51,743 nucleotides of DNA from the NCBI GenBank assembly GCA_009929715.1, contig RZZX01000008.1:1-51743 (forward strand), written 5' to 3'. The position numbers and the translations under genes were made by a program. The DNA is from Bacteroidia bacterium (GTDB lineage Bacteria; Bacteroidota; Bacteroidia; Bacteroidales; Bacteroidaceae). The first letter of the stretch is position 1. Each line of letters opens with the position of its first letter. Positions 43,303 through 51,743 of this stretch are shown here, one piece after another. The notes under the pieces are model-generated. The model had not been told where the DNA came from, made no database searches, and worked only from the letters and a program-made list of their open reading frames with translations.

Positions 43303-43328
43303 TCCTCCTTTATAACAGGCTCTAAGCC
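43281..43328 (-). other. Hairpin downstream of tatC
   Basis: GGCTTAGAGC and GCTCTAAGCC pair perfectly over 10 bp around a 28-nt loop. No T run follows on the minus strand, so it is not a classical terminator; it may stabilise the tatAC message or hide the short reading frame within its loop. Confidence 0.5.
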
Positions 43329-43336
43329 AACAACCG

Positions 43337-44155
43337 TTAGGCTTCTATCAACTCTTCTTCCTCCTTTTCCTCTACCTTTTTTTTATCCTTAATCATAAGG
43401 ATGCTCAGCTCATAGAGCAGATAAAGAGGGATGGCCACTACACTGAGAGTGAATGGATCACCCGTTGGGGTGATGATAGCCGCCGCTATAACGATTATCA
43501 CAAAGGCATGCCGGCGGTAGGTGCGTAGCAAGGATTTGTTGACTAAGCCCAATAACGACAACAACCAAGTGACTAGTGGAAGCTCAAAAGCCAATCCCAT
43601 ACAGAGAATGAGCATCATGAAGTTATCGATGTATGAGTTGAGCGACAAGATATTCTCTATTTCGGCACTCAGTTGGTACGTCGACAGGAAGCGCAGCGTG
43701 AGTGGATAGACCATAAAATAGCCTAGGGCAACACCGATGAAGAACATCACTGTACCTACCATCAACGCCTTTCTAACCCCACTCCGTTCATTGGGATAGA
43801 GAGCAGGGCTGATAAACCGCCACACTTCAAAGAGCAAGTATGGCATGGCAGTAACCACCGACATCCAAAAAGCCGTAGACAAGTGGATGAAGAATGGGGC
43901 CGCCAAATTGATATTTACCAATTTGACTTTAAACTCCTGGGTAAAGAACTCATCGGTCAGATTGAAACGAGTTCCGATGTAACGCAGCAGGTCGTAAAAT
44001 ATAAAATCATTGTGGCAGGGTGCTAGTATCACGCGATCAAAGAGGTGAGGCATGGCTATAAAATAACCGATAGCCAATACCAACCAGATAGCAATGACGC
44101 GAAACAAGACACGGCGCAAATCCTCCAAATGATCCCAAAAGGTCATTTCTGCCAT
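43337..44155 (-). CDS. Sec-independent protein translocase TatC
   Basis: Core receptor of the twin-arginine pathway that exports folded proteins. The 272-residue protein starts with the family signature FWDHLEDLRRVLFR (about 5-18) and has six hydrophobic helices, with the conserved stretches PYLLFEVWRFISPALYPNERS (about 105-125) and GMAFELP-like MGLAFELPLVTWLL. The N-terminal Glu needed for signal-peptide recognition is present (DHLEDLR). The tail is very acidic and lysine-rich (KKKVEEKEEEELIEA). It begins 2 bp after the tatA stop codon, so the two are translated together. No TatB is visible, as usual in a minimal TatAC system. Confidence 0.96.
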   Translation of the reverse strand: MAEMTFWDHLEDLRRVLFRVIAIWLVLAIGYFIAMPHLFDRVILAPCHNDFIFYDLLRYIGTRFNLTDEFFTQEFKVKLVNINLAAPFFIHLSTAFWMSVVTAMPYLLFEVWRFISPALYPNERSGVRKALMVGTVMFFIGVALGYFMVYPLTLRFLSTYQLSAEIENILSLNSYIDNFMMLILCMGLAFELPLVTWLLSLLGLVNKSLLRTYRRHAFVIIVIAAAIITPTGDPFTLSVVAIPLYLLYELSILMIKDKKKVEEKEEEELIEA

Positions 44156-44157
44156 CG

Positions 44158-44382
44158 TTATTCTGCTTTCTTATCCGAGTTGGTTGGTTTATCGACGTCT
44201 TCTTTTACTTTATTGATTTCATCTTTAGCCTCGTTGACGCCCTCTTTGAAACTCTTCACTCCTTTGCCTAATCCACGCATCAATTCCGGAATCTTTTTAC
44301 CTCCGAAAAGCAAAAGAATAACTAATCCAATAATGATCCATTCAGAGCCGCTTGGCAAAAAACCTAATAATATGTTTGTCAT
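44158..44382 (-). CDS. Twin-arginine translocase subunit TatA
   Basis: Forms the variable pore that TatC recruits. The ATG at 44382 gives 74 residues: a short N-terminal segment, one transmembrane helix (about 13-28, [14 protein letters not shown]), the conserved hinge [16 protein letters not shown] and an amphipathic helix, then a charged tail. An in-frame TTG at 44415 would add 11 residues, but the -7 element TATCTTTG (44420-44413, minus) overlaps it, so 44382 is better. It is the first gene of the tatA-tatC operon. Confidence 0.93.
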   Translation of the reverse strand: MTNILLGFLPSGSEWIIIGLVILLLFGGKKIPELMRGLGKGVKSFKEGVNEAKDEINKVKEDVDKPTNSDKKAE

Positions 44383-44412
44383 GACTTTATAAATAGGGGT
44401 TAATATTACCGA

Positions 44413-44420
44413 CAAAGATA
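44413..44420 (-). promoter_or_regulatory. tatAC promoter, -7 element TATCTTTG
   Basis: Exact TAnnTTTG match on the minus strand, about 30 bp before the tatA start codon. Confidence 0.55.
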
Positions 44421-44465
44421 GAGATAAAATATAAATAGCTAACTTGGTGTACCTAAAATTTTTCA

Positions 44466-44496
44466 GCCTTACCTCAAAATGAAGTTTTGGTAAGGC
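44466..44496 (-). terminator. Hairpin after murF-alr, possible weak terminator
   Basis: GCCTTACC and GGTAAGGC pair over 8 bp around a 15-nt loop just past the murF-alr stop. The tail is A/T-rich but without a clean T run. Confidence 0.4.
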
Positions 44497-44510
44497 CGAA
44501 AGCGTTTGGT

Positions 44511-46994
44511 CTATTCTTGGTAGTAAACCCGTTTCACCCGTGTCGAGATACTTGTAAGTACTTCGTAGGGAATGGTCTCTAACGTATCAGAGAGCACACT
44601 GATAGGTAGGTCACTACCGAAGATGATTGCTTGATCGCCCTCTTGGCATTCGATACCCGTGACATCAATCATGCAAACATCCATACAGATATTACCCACG
44701 TACGGTGCCCGTTGCCCGTTGACTAAGCAATACCCTTTCCCCCGTCCGAGGTGGCGGTTTAATCCATCGGCATATCCAATGGGGATAGCAGCAATACGCG
44801 AGGGTTGTGTTAGTTTACCCATGCGGCTGTAGCCTACCGTTTCATTCTCTGCAACCTCTCGGATCTGAAGAATGGTTGTTTTCAAAGTGCTGACGTGATG
44901 AATCACAGAATTATCGATCGGGCTAATTCCGTATAAACCTATCCCTAAGCGCACCATGTCATAGTGTGCCTCCGGGAACCGTTCAATACCAGCCGTGTTA
45001 CAAAGGTGACGGAGTATTTTGTGATTAAATGCCGCTTGCAATTCGGTACTTCCTTTTTCGAATTGTTTAATCTGTTCTCGCGTAAAAGAATCAAATTCAG
45101 GAGAGTCGCTGCCCACGAAGTGCGAAAAGACCGATCGAGCAATCACCGCATTTTGACTTTTAAGTCGCCGGATTAAGGCTGGAATTTCATCTAAGTTAAA
45201 TCCCAATCGGTGCATACCTGTATCCAATTTAACGTGGATCGGGTAGTTTGTGATCCCCTCTTTCTCGGCCGCTTTGATAAGCGCATCCAGCAGATGAAAG
45301 TTGTATACTTCAGGCTCCAACTTATAATCGAACATGGTTTTAAACGCCGACAATTCCGGATCCATGATGATGATAGACGAGGTGATTCCCGCCTTGCGTA
45401 GCTCCGAACCCTCATCGGCCACCGCTACCGCCAGATAATCAGCATGATGTTCTTGCAGTGTTTTCGCAATCTCATAAGACCCTGCTCCATAAGCCGAAGC
45501 TTTAACCATACATACGATCTTCGTTTCCGGCTGCTTCAACATAGCCCGATAGTGGTTCAAGTTTTCCACCATCGCTTGGAGGTTCACTTCCAGAATTGTT
45601 TCATGCACCTTCAATTCTAGAGCTTCCGATATCTGGTCGAAATGAAATTGGCGTGAGCCTTTCACTAAAATCACTTCATCTTTGAGCCGATTGGCACAGC
45701 CAGAAGCTAAGAACTCCTCGGTGGTGACAAAGAAATGATGCTCTTCCACCTGCTCAAATCGGGCACTACACGAGGTGATATCACTACCGATGCCGATAAT
45801 CTTGTCAATTCCCCGGCTTTCGGCCAATTGCGCTACTCGTCTGTAGAGAGTACCGGCACTCTGTCCCGTTTCTAAGATATCCGATAAGATCAGGGTACGT
45901 TTTAGTCCCTTCTTTTCAGAGCGTCGCACTAAAAAATCGAGAGCAATATCTAGTGAGGCGAGGTCGGAATTATAACTATCATTAATGAGAACACAGCCAT
46001 TTTTCCCCTCTTTGACCTCCAAACGCATAGCCACCGGCTCTAGTCGAGCCATGCGCGCTGTAATCTCTTCGGCCGGTATCATCAGGTACAAGCAAGCAGC
46101 CAAACAGTTCAGTGCATTCTCTATCGACGCATCGTCGATAAAAGGGATGGTAAATGAATTTTCCATCTCCAGATAGTGATACGAGATAACCGTGTGATCC
46201 TCCTGTTTAGTGATTCGGTTGATGTATAGAGGACGTTCCATATCCGTTCGGCTCCAGGCTATTTCGCGAGCCGTCTGCATGGTTTTTGCCACACAAGTAC
46301 TAATCAACTCATTGTCGCCGTTATAAATTACCACATCACAGTTTTTAAACAACGAAAGCTTTTCCACGCACTTCTCTTGCAGGGAGAAAAAGTTCTCTTG
46401 ATGTGCTCCCCCGATATTCGTCAGGATACCGATGGTTGGTTTAATCATATTTTGTAGCGCACGCATTTCACCCATTTCGGAGATACCCGCTTCGAAAATA
46501 CCCAGTTCTGCCTCCTCATTGAGTTGCCAAACAGAGAGCGGCACTCCAATCTGTGAGTTGTAGCTTCGAGGCGATCGGACAATACGGCGGTCTGGACTAA
46601 GCAACTGGTGCAACCACTCCTTCACGATGGTTTTGCCATTACTGCCCGTAATCCCAATGACCGGAATGTGGAATTTATCCCGATGTATCTCAGTTAGTTT
46701 CTGTAGAGCCTTTAGTGGATGAGAAACCAGCAGGAAGTTGGCATCCTCATACAGTCTACCATCGAAACTTCCCCAATCCTCTTGGGCCACCACAAAGTTG
46801 CGTACCCCGCGGTCGTACAAATCAGTGATGTATCGCGTGCCATTATTCCGTTTGGTGGTTAGTGCAAAAAAGAGTGTCTCCTCAGGGAAACACAACGAAC
46901 GGCTATCGGTGAGTAACCAATCTATAAAGGCCTCACGTTCACCTATGCGGTGAGCGTGAATCAGTTCAGTGATGGATTCAATCGTATATGACAT
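44511..46994 (-). CDS. Bifunctional MurF ligase / alanine racemase
   Basis: Fusion of two peptidoglycan enzymes: UDP-N-acetylmuramoyl-tripeptide:D-alanyl-D-alanine ligase and alanine racemase. This fusion is known in Bacteroidetes. In the 827-residue protein the MurF half (about 1-450) has the ATP loop GITGSNGKT (about 114-122) and the following [10 protein letters not shown], and a ligase C-terminal domain with [11 protein letters not shown]. The racemase half (about 458-827) has the PLP lysine Lys498 in [25 protein letters not shown], and the C-terminal [30 protein letters not shown] stretch. It could supply and use D-alanine in one step. Its start overlaps the end of the GSCFA gene by 34 bp, implying coupled translation. 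Confidence 0.96.
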   Translation of the reverse strand: MSYTIESITELIHAHRIGEREAFIDWLLTDSRSLCFPEETLFFALTTKRNNGTRYITDLYDRGVRNFVVAQEDWGSFDGRLYEDANFLLVSHPLKALQKLTEIHRDKFHIPVIGITGSNGKTIVKEWLHQLLSPDRRIVRSPRSYNSQIGVPLSVWQLNEEAELGIFEAGISEMGEMRALQNMIKPTIGILTNIGGAHQENFFSLQEKCVEKLSLFKNCDVVIYNGDNELISTCVAKTMQTAREIAWSRTDMERPLYINRITKQEDHTVISYHYLEMENSFTIPFIDDASIENALNCLAACLYLMIPAEEITARMARLEPVAMRLEVKEGKNGCVLINDSYNSDLASLDIALDFLVRRSEKKGLKRTLILSDILETGQSAGTLYRRVAQLAESRGIDKIIGIGSDITSCSARFEQVEEHHFFVTTEEFLASGCANRLKDEVILVKGSRQFHFDQISEALELKVHETILEVNLQAMVENLNHYRAMLKQPETKIVCMVKASAYGAGSYEIAKTLQEHHADYLAVAVADEGSELRKAGITSSIIIMDPELSAFKTMFDYKLEPEVYNFHLLDALIKAAEKEGITNYPIHVKLDTGMHRLGFNLDEIPALIRRLKSQNAVIARSVFSHFVGSDSPEFDSFTREQIKQFEKGSTELQAAFNHKILRHLCNTAGIERFPEAHYDMVRLGIGLYGISPIDNSVIHHVSTLKTTILQIREVAENETVGYSRMGKLTQPSRIAAIPIGYADGLNRHLGRGKGYCLVNGQRAPYVGNICMDVCMIDVTGIECQEGDQAIIFGSDLPISVLSDTLETIPYEVLTSISTRVKRVYYQE

Positions 46995-47968
46995 ACTTCT
47001 TTTTCTTTTTGAAACTCTAAATAGGGATATTTAGAGATAAGTTGTTCTATTTTTAACACTAATTGTTCTAAAAAACGTTTATAAGTTTCCGATTCCGGAT
47101 GAAAAGGTCGATGTTCCAGAGCCTGATTAATCTCCTCTATTCGCTTCATGAGATCGGTTGTCTCCCGATTAAAGAAGGTGTCGGAGAATATTTCCCAGAT
47201 ATAACGTACAGCAACCGCAGAGGGGTGTAGCATGTCATCGGCATAAAAGCGGTAGTCACGCAGCTCATCGTGCACGATCTCATAAGATGGGAAATAGACC
47301 AAGTTCTGGGGGAACAGTTCGCACAGTTCGTCTATGGCCAGTAGAAGGGTTGCTTTACTCAATTGGTTGGCATGCATGCCGTCTCTTGCATGGCGGATAG
47401 GGCTAACGGTGAGTAAGACTTTTAACTGAGGAGAGTGCTCGAACCATGCTGTCAAAAGCGGTTGGTAACTTTGTACAATCTCCTCTACCGTTAAGCGTTT
47501 GCGTGTGAACATCCGTTCTGGTAGTTGGTGACAATTACCCACTACCTTGCCAGTCTCTTGTTGCCGGTAGACATAAGCCGTTCCGAAGGTTAGAATCAGC
47601 CACTCCGTTTGTTGGATATTTTGGTGCGTTCGCAGTAATCGCTCGTTGATTTTCGATAAAGTCGTTTCGGGGGTTGTTGCAGAAAACGCACTGTGATGCA
47701 TCGGACTATGCCACAACTCTCTATGTAAAAACAACTCCTCTTGGCGATAAGGGTTTCCCTGTAGAACTCTTTTCAATGCTTCAGCGATGGAAAGTGGATT
47801 GTAAAGAATACCAAAAGGATTCAAATCAAGGTTGAACTTATAAGTATTCAGTAGCGCCCCCACATGCTCCGTAAAGCACGATCCCATCATTAAAATCGGT
47901 TGGGCATGGGTGATAGCCGGTGCTCCTATTGGTCGTTCTACTGGTGTGCGAAAATCCATATCAATCAT
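46961..47968 (-). CDS. GSCFA domain protein
   Basis: Member of a family named for its motif; here the motif reads GSCFTEHVG (about 30-38). The fold is related to SGNH/GDSL hydrolases, so esterase or acyl-transfer activity on a carbohydrate is possible. Later motifs include TFGTAYVYR, LLTVSPIRHARDGMHANQLSKATL and the Asp/His block YFPSYEIVHDELRDYRFYADDMLHPS (about 220-245). There is no signal peptide. The protein is 335 residues from 47968; an in-frame ATG 9 bp later gives a more typical N-terminus (MDFRTPVE). It overlaps murF-alr by 34 bp and shares its operon, hinting at a cell-envelope role. The true substrate is unknown. Confidence 0.85.
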   Translation of the reverse strand: MIDMDFRTPVERPIGAPAITHAQPILMMGSCFTEHVGALLNTYKFNLDLNPFGILYNPLSIAEALKRVLQGNPYRQEELFLHRELWHSPMHHSAFSATTPETTLSKINERLLRTHQNIQQTEWLILTFGTAYVYRQQETGKVVGNCHQLPERMFTRKRLTVEEIVQSYQPLLTAWFEHSPQLKVLLTVSPIRHARDGMHANQLSKATLLLAIDELCELFPQNLVYFPSYEIVHDELRDYRFYADDMLHPSAVAVRYIWEIFSDTFFNRETTDLMKRIEEINQALEHRPFHPESETYKRFLEQLVLKIEQLISKYPYLEFQKEKEVCHIRLNPSLN

Positions 47969-47994
47969 TTAAACAGAAATAATCTCTCAGTCTG

Positions 47995-48002
47995 CAAAAT
48001 TA
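47995..48002 (-). promoter_or_regulatory. GSCFA-murF-alr promoter, -7 element TAATTTTG
   Basis: Exact TAnnTTTG match on the minus strand, 26 bp before the start codon. Confidence 0.5.
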
Positions 48003-48065
48003 CGAAATAAAGCTATAAAGAAAAGATAAAGCGACTTAAAAGTGGTGCTATACATTTTCTTTTGC

Positions 48066-48073
48066 TATTTTTG
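48066..48073 (+). promoter_or_regulatory. dxs promoter, -7 element TATTTTTG
   Basis: Exact TAnnTTTG match 18 bp before the dxs ATG, so the leader must be very short, about 12 nt. No clear -33 box. Confidence 0.5.
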
Positions 48074-48091
48074 CCATAAATTTACGTAGTC

Positions 48092-50008
48092 ATGAATAAG
48101 GAGTCAACATATAGTTTGCTAAATGCCATCAATGATCCTGAGGATTTAAGACGGCTTGGTGTAGAACAATTGCCGGAAGTTTGCAGTGAACTCCGACAAG
48201 ACATCATCAAGGAGTTGTCTTGTAACCCGGGTCATTTTGCTGCCAGTTTAGGGACAGTAGAGCTAACGGTGGCATTACACTATGTTTATCAAACCCCATA
48301 CGACCGGATTGTTTGGGACGTCGGTCATCAAGCTTACGGACATAAGATTCTGACTGGGCGACGAGAATTATTCTCCACTAATAGGCAGTTTGGTGGTATC
48401 CGTCCCTTTCCATCGCCTGAAGAGAGCGATTACGACACTTTCACTTGCGGCCATGCGTCCAACTCTATTTCAGTTGGCTTGGGAATGTCTGTAGCAGCCG
48501 CTTTCAAAGGTGAGAAAGACCGGCACGTTGTGGCCATTATCGGTGATGGATCAATGAGCGGTGGATTGGCTTTCGAGGGGCTGAATAATGCCTCTTCGAC
48601 TCCCAATGACATGTTGATTATCCTTAACGACAATGATATGTCGATCGACCGCAGTGTGGGGGGGATGAAACAGTATCTGTTTAATTTGACCACGTCCAAC
48701 CGCTATAATCAGTTGCGTTTTAAAGCTTCTCGTATGCTATTTAAACTAGGCATACTCAATGAAGACCGGCGCAAAGCGTTGATTCGGTTTGCAAATAGCT
48801 TAAAATCGATGGCAGCGCAACAACAAAACATCTTTGAAGGCATGAATATTCGGTACTTCGGGCCGATTGATGGACACGATGTGGAAAATCTGGCTCGTGT
48901 TTTGCGCGATATAAAAGACTTGAAAGGACCTAAGATTCTTCATCTGCATACGATAAAAGGCAAAGGGTTTGCACCGGCGGAAGAGCATGCCACCGAATGG
49001 CATGCCCCCGGTAAGTTTAATCCGGAAACAGGCGAACGATTAGTACCTGATACCGAAGGATTGCCACCGCTTTTTCAAGATGTGTTCGGCGAGACCTTGG
49101 TAGAGCTAGCTCAGGCTAACCCGCTGATTGTGGGTGTGACGCCCGCTATGCCTACAGGGTGCTCTATGAATAAACTGATGGCTACGATGCCTTGTCGGGC
49201 TTTCGATGTGGGCATAGCCGAAGGACATGCTGTTACCTTTTCAGGAGGGATGTCCAAAGACGGGTTATTGCCGTTCTGTAACATATACTCGTCGTTTATG
49301 CAGCGGGCGTATGACAATCTGATTCACGATGTGGCTATTCAAAATCTGAATATGGTACTTTGTCTGGATCGCGCCGGTTTAGTGGGTGAAGACGGTCCGA
49401 CTCATCACGGAGTGTTCGATATGGCTTATTTGCGTCCGATTCCGAATCTGACGATTGCTTCACCAATGGATGAGCATGAGTTAAGACGGTTGATGTACAC
49501 AGCGCAACTACCCGATAAAGGGCCGTTTATCATTCGTTATCCTCGTGGGCGAGGGGTGTTACCTCAGTGGAAATGCCCCCTTGAAGAGATTCCGGTAGGT
49601 AAGGGTCGCAAGCTGCGAGAGGGAGATGGATTGGCTTTGATCACAATTGGGCCGATAGGGAATGCTGTTTGCCAAGTGATCGATCGTGTTGAAGCAGAAA
49701 CGGGGCATACCGTTGCTCATTACGACCTTCGTTACCTGAAACCTCTGGATCAGGCTTTGCTTCATGAAGTGGGAAAGAAATTTCGTTTTATTATAACCAT
49801 CGAAGATGGTGTCATTGAAGGCGGTATGGGAAGTGCAGTTTTGGAATTTATGACCACTCAGCACTATACCCCTTACATTGAGCGTTTGGGAGTTCCTGAT
49901 CGGTTTATTGAACATGGTTCGGTGAAGGAGCTGTATAAACTGTGTGGGATAGATGAGGCGGGTATTTATCAGGCAGTAATGGACTTATTACAAACGATGA
50001 AAGGGTAG
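48092..50008 (+). CDS. 1-deoxy-D-xylulose-5-phosphate synthase
   Basis: First enzyme of the non-mevalonate isoprenoid pathway; condenses pyruvate and glyceraldehyde-3-phosphate with thiamine diphosphate. The 638-residue protein has the three transketolase domains. The thiamine motif starts GDGSMSGG (151-158) and ends at NDNDMSI. Other hallmarks are [16 protein letters not shown] (about 70-85), [32 protein letters not shown] with the catalytic Glu, and the C-terminal transketolase domain with GGMGSAV. Length and order are normal. trkA begins 37 bp downstream and is probably co-transcribed, although the two functions are unrelated. Confidence 0.97.
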   Translation: MNKESTYSLLNAINDPEDLRRLGVEQLPEVCSELRQDIIKELSCNPGHFAASLGTVELTVALHYVYQTPYDRIVWDVGHQAYGHKILTGRRELFSTNRQFGGIRPFPSPEESDYDTFTCGHASNSISVGLGMSVAAAFKGEKDRHVVAIIGDGSMSGGLAFEGLNNASSTPNDMLIILNDNDMSIDRSVGGMKQYLFNLTTSNRYNQLRFKASRMLFKLGILNEDRRKALIRFANSLKSMAAQQQNIFEGMNIRYFGPIDGHDVENLARVLRDIKDLKGPKILHLHTIKGKGFAPAEEHATEWHAPGKFNPETGERLVPDTEGLPPLFQDVFGETLVELAQANPLIVGVTPAMPTGCSMNKLMATMPCRAFDVGIAEGHAVTFSGGMSKDGLLPFCNIYSSFMQRAYDNLIHDVAIQNLNMVLCLDRAGLVGEDGPTHHGVFDMAYLRPIPNLTIASPMDEHELRRLMYTAQLPDKGPFIIRYPRGRGVLPQWKCPLEEIPVGKGRKLREGDGLALITIGPIGNAVCQVIDRVEAETGHTVAHYDLRYLKPLDQALLHEVGKKFRFIITIEDGVIEGGMGSAVLEFMTTQHYTPYIERLGVPDRFIEHGSVKELYKLCGIDEAGIYQAVMDLLQTMKG

Positions 50009-50045
50009 TTTTTCTTTAAATAGGAATTTTTAGAAGGTTGTTACA

Positions 50046-51386
50046 ATGAAAATTATTATTGCAGGTGCCGGTAATGTAGGCACTCACTTGGCTAAGTTAT
50101 TGTCGCGTGAAAAGCAGGATATCATCCTATTGGATGAGAGTGAGGAGAAGTTGAGTGATATCAGTGCCAACTTTGATTTATTGACAGTCACTGCATCGCC
50201 TACCTCTATAACAGCAATGAAAGAAGCTGGTGTTAAAGAAGCCGATCTGTTTATCGCGGTTACGCCGGATGAGAGTCGGAACATGACGGCTTGTATGATT
50301 GCAACGAATCTGGGTGCAAAGAAAACAGTGGCCCGTATTGACAATTATGAGTATCTTTTGCCTAAAAACAAAGAGTTCTTTCAGAAGTTGGGGGTCGATT
50401 CCTTGATCTATCCGGAGATGCTAGCTGCCAAAGAGATTGTCTCTTCGATGCGTATGAGCTGGGTGCGTCAGTGGTGGGAGTTTTGTGGAGGTTCGTTGAT
50501 CCTTATTGGAACAAAAATTCGGGAGAATGCAGAAATTGTGAATATCCCTTTGAAACAGTTGGGTGGCCCTAATATCCCGTATCATGTGGTCGCTATTAAG
50601 CGAGGAACAGAAACGGTTATTCCCGATGGGAATGACATGATTCAAGACAAAGACATTGTTTACTTTACTACCACTCGAAAATACATTCCTTATATCCGAA
50701 AAATAGCGGGCAAGGAAGATTATGTCGATGTTCGAAATGTGATGATCATGGGTGGAGGTCGCATTGCTGTGCGGACGGCTCAATACGCTCCGGATTATAT
50801 GCAGGTAAAGATTGTCGACAGTGATTTGAACCGTTGCAACCGCCTGACGGAACTGCTGGACGACAAGACGATGATTATCAATGGTGATGGTCGTGATATG
50901 GAGTTGTTGCTTGATGAAGGATTGAGAAACACCGATGCTTTTGTTGCGTTGACCGGTAATTCGGAAACGAATATCTTAGCTTGTTTGGCGGCTAAGCGTA
51001 TGGGCGTTCGAAAGACGGTGGCCGAGGTGGAGAACATTGATTACATAACCATGGCGGAGAGTCTCGACATCGGTACGGTGATCAATAAAAAGATGATTGC
51101 TGCTAGTCACATTTACCAGATGATGCTCGATGCCGATGTTTCGAATGTGAAATGTTTGACTTTTGCAAATGCCGATGTGGCTGAGTTTACGGTGAGTGAA
51201 GGAGCAAAAATAACGAAACACCTGATTAAGGATGTGGGGCTACCCAAAGGAACGACCATCGGCGGATTGATACGCAACGGTGAAGGGCTTTTGGTGAGTG
51301 GAGACACGCTTGTGAAGCCAGGAGACCATGTGGTGGTTTTCTGTCTCAATATGATGATTAAAAAGATTGAGAAACTTTTTAAATAA
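50046..51386 (+). CDS. TrkA, potassium uptake regulatory protein
   Basis: Peripheral NAD-binding gating subunit of the Trk/Ktr potassium channel. The 446-residue protein has two repeats, each a Rossmann RCK_N domain plus an RCK_C domain. The first nucleotide motif is GAGNVG (7-12); the second is GGGRIA (236-241). RCK_C regions lie at about 140-220 and 365-446 (PKGTTIGGLIRNGEGL, PGDHVVVFCL). The partner channel TrkH is not present inside the window; it may lie just to the right. The gene follows dxs by 37 bp. Confidence 0.95.
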   Translation: MKIIIAGAGNVGTHLAKLLSREKQDIILLDESEEKLSDISANFDLLTVTASPTSITAMKEAGVKEADLFIAVTPDESRNMTACMIATNLGAKKTVARIDNYEYLLPKNKEFFQKLGVDSLIYPEMLAAKEIVSSMRMSWVRQWWEFCGGSLILIGTKIRENAEIVNIPLKQLGGPNIPYHVVAIKRGTETVIPDGNDMIQDKDIVYFTTTRKYIPYIRKIAGKEDYVDVRNVMIMGGGRIAVRTAQYAPDYMQVKIVDSDLNRCNRLTELLDDKTMIINGDGRDMELLLDEGLRNTDAFVALTGNSETNILACLAAKRMGVRKTVAEVENIDYITMAESLDIGTVINKKMIAASHIYQMMLDADVSNVKCLTFANADVAEFTVSEGAKITKHLIKDVGLPKGTTIGGLIRNGEGLLVSGDTLVKPGDHVVVFCLNMMIKKIEKLFK

Positions 51387-51408
51387 GTTTCTGTATCGGT
51401 TTTATAAT

Positions 51409-51457
51409 AAAGAAGGTATTGATTGGTTCATTAAGAACGATTCGATACCTTTCTTTG
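51409..51457. terminator. Imperfect hairpin downstream of trkA
   Basis: Arms beginning AAAGAAGGTAT (51409) and ending near 51457 pair over about 20 positions with a bulge and a few mismatches; the loop is ATTAA. No clear T run follows on either strand. It overlaps the last codons of the convergent small membrane protein gene. Confidence 0.4.
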
Positions 51458-51625
51458 TGTGAAGTAGCCAGATACGATTAAGACAAGCCCCAACCCGATG
51501 GTGAAGCCTTCTGTAAAAGAGAGTAGGCTTGAAGGATGATCAAGCCCCCATTGTCGGCTAATATACGATAGACAGAGACAGATTATGCCCAATTTCATCT
51601 TAGTGCCTAGTTTGAATCGTTTCAT
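51431..51625 (-). CDS. Small hypothetical membrane protein, 64 aa
   Basis: I do not recognise it. It has a basic N-terminus (MKRFKLGTKMK), a hydrophobic segment (about 11-22), a polar middle with Trp, and a second hydrophobic segment (about 38-55, GFTIGLGLVLIVSGYF), then a basic tail (TQRKVSNRS). Two short transmembrane helices with both ends in the cytoplasm are likely. It is convergent with trkA, and its stop codon lies in the loop of the hairpin that follows trkA. The membrane pattern supports a real gene, but no family is evident. Confidence 0.55.
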   Translation of the reverse strand: MKRFKLGTKMKLGIICLCLSYISRQWGLDHPSSLLSFTEGFTIGLGLVLIVSGYFTQRKVSNRS

Positions 51626-51714
51626 GGTAACGCTTTTTTATTAGTTATTCAAGTTTCGCAAGTTAATGAGATATGTTGACATGATGGCATAAAAAAAGGC
51701 ATAGGAGTTTCTGT

Positions 51715-51743
51715 ATGTTGCAGAAAATGAGTAAATTTAAAGT
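51715..51743 (+). CDS. Possible 5' end of a further gene, cut by the window
   Basis: ATG at 51715 (or 51727, same frame) opens a frame that runs off the window. Only nine codons are visible, so no product can be named; context would allow trkH, but this is a guess. Confidence 0.15.

Overview
The window looks like a chromosomal segment of a gut-type Bacteroidales bacterium, probably Bacteroidaceae. The reasons are a SusC/SusD pair, the fused MurF-alanine racemase, a GSCFA protein, a DUF4954 protein, a TamL/TamB pair, and repeated use of the Bacteroidetes -7 promoter element TAnnTTTG without Shine-Dalgarno sequences. I see no rRNA, tRNA, insertion sequence, phage or CRISPR array. Most of it is core housekeeping DNA. 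No search could be run, so all names rest on motifs and remembered families.

Layout. 1-5.1 kb: susC-susD nutrient uptake pair on the minus strand, AT-rich, with a good promoter. 5.5-8.8 kb: hflX and a beta-helix DUF4954 gene. 9.0-25.1 kb: a mostly plus-strand block with an ABC-F ATPase and M13 peptidase, then cyclophilin, M16 peptidase and MATE exporter, then tamB-tamL, then a sugar nucleotidyltransferase. 25.2-28.2 kb: a small membrane protein (minus), then DUF1573 and meaB ending at a very strong terminator. 28.6-31.9 kb: an ATPase and a TOPRIM-like DUF4435 protein, then a YbdG-type MscS channel. 31.9-36.8 kb (minus): nagB, a flavodiiron protein, a radical SAM protein, and a LiaF-like/LytTR regulator operon. 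37.2-39.6 kb: an orphan galactitol-type EIIC permease with an exported KduI isomerase. 39.6-48.0 kb (minus): a candidate small RNA, a nuclease-helicase fusion, tatA-tatC, murF-alr and a GSCFA protein. 48.1-51.4 kb: dxs and trkA, then a small membrane protein.

The parts most worth attention are these. (1) The ATPase/DUF4435 pair resembles the PARIS anti-phage architecture and sits behind two phased tandem-repeat arrays (32 bp x3 and 22 bp x4). (2) A second palindromic array with the same 22-bp period lies upstream of the ABC-F gene. (3) The EIIC/periplasmic KduI pair suggests a phosphotransferase-independent uronate route. (4) A likely stand-alone small RNA of about 70 nt lies at 39.64-39.71 kb. 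(5) Paired direct repeats with 21-bp period, of the kind LytTR regulators bind, lie upstream of the LiaF-like/LytTR operon.

Stretches longer than 300 bases without a gene are 5075-5511, 8787-9280, 25602-25978, 28155-28617 and 36757-37236. Each has an entry or is covered by promoter and repeat entries.
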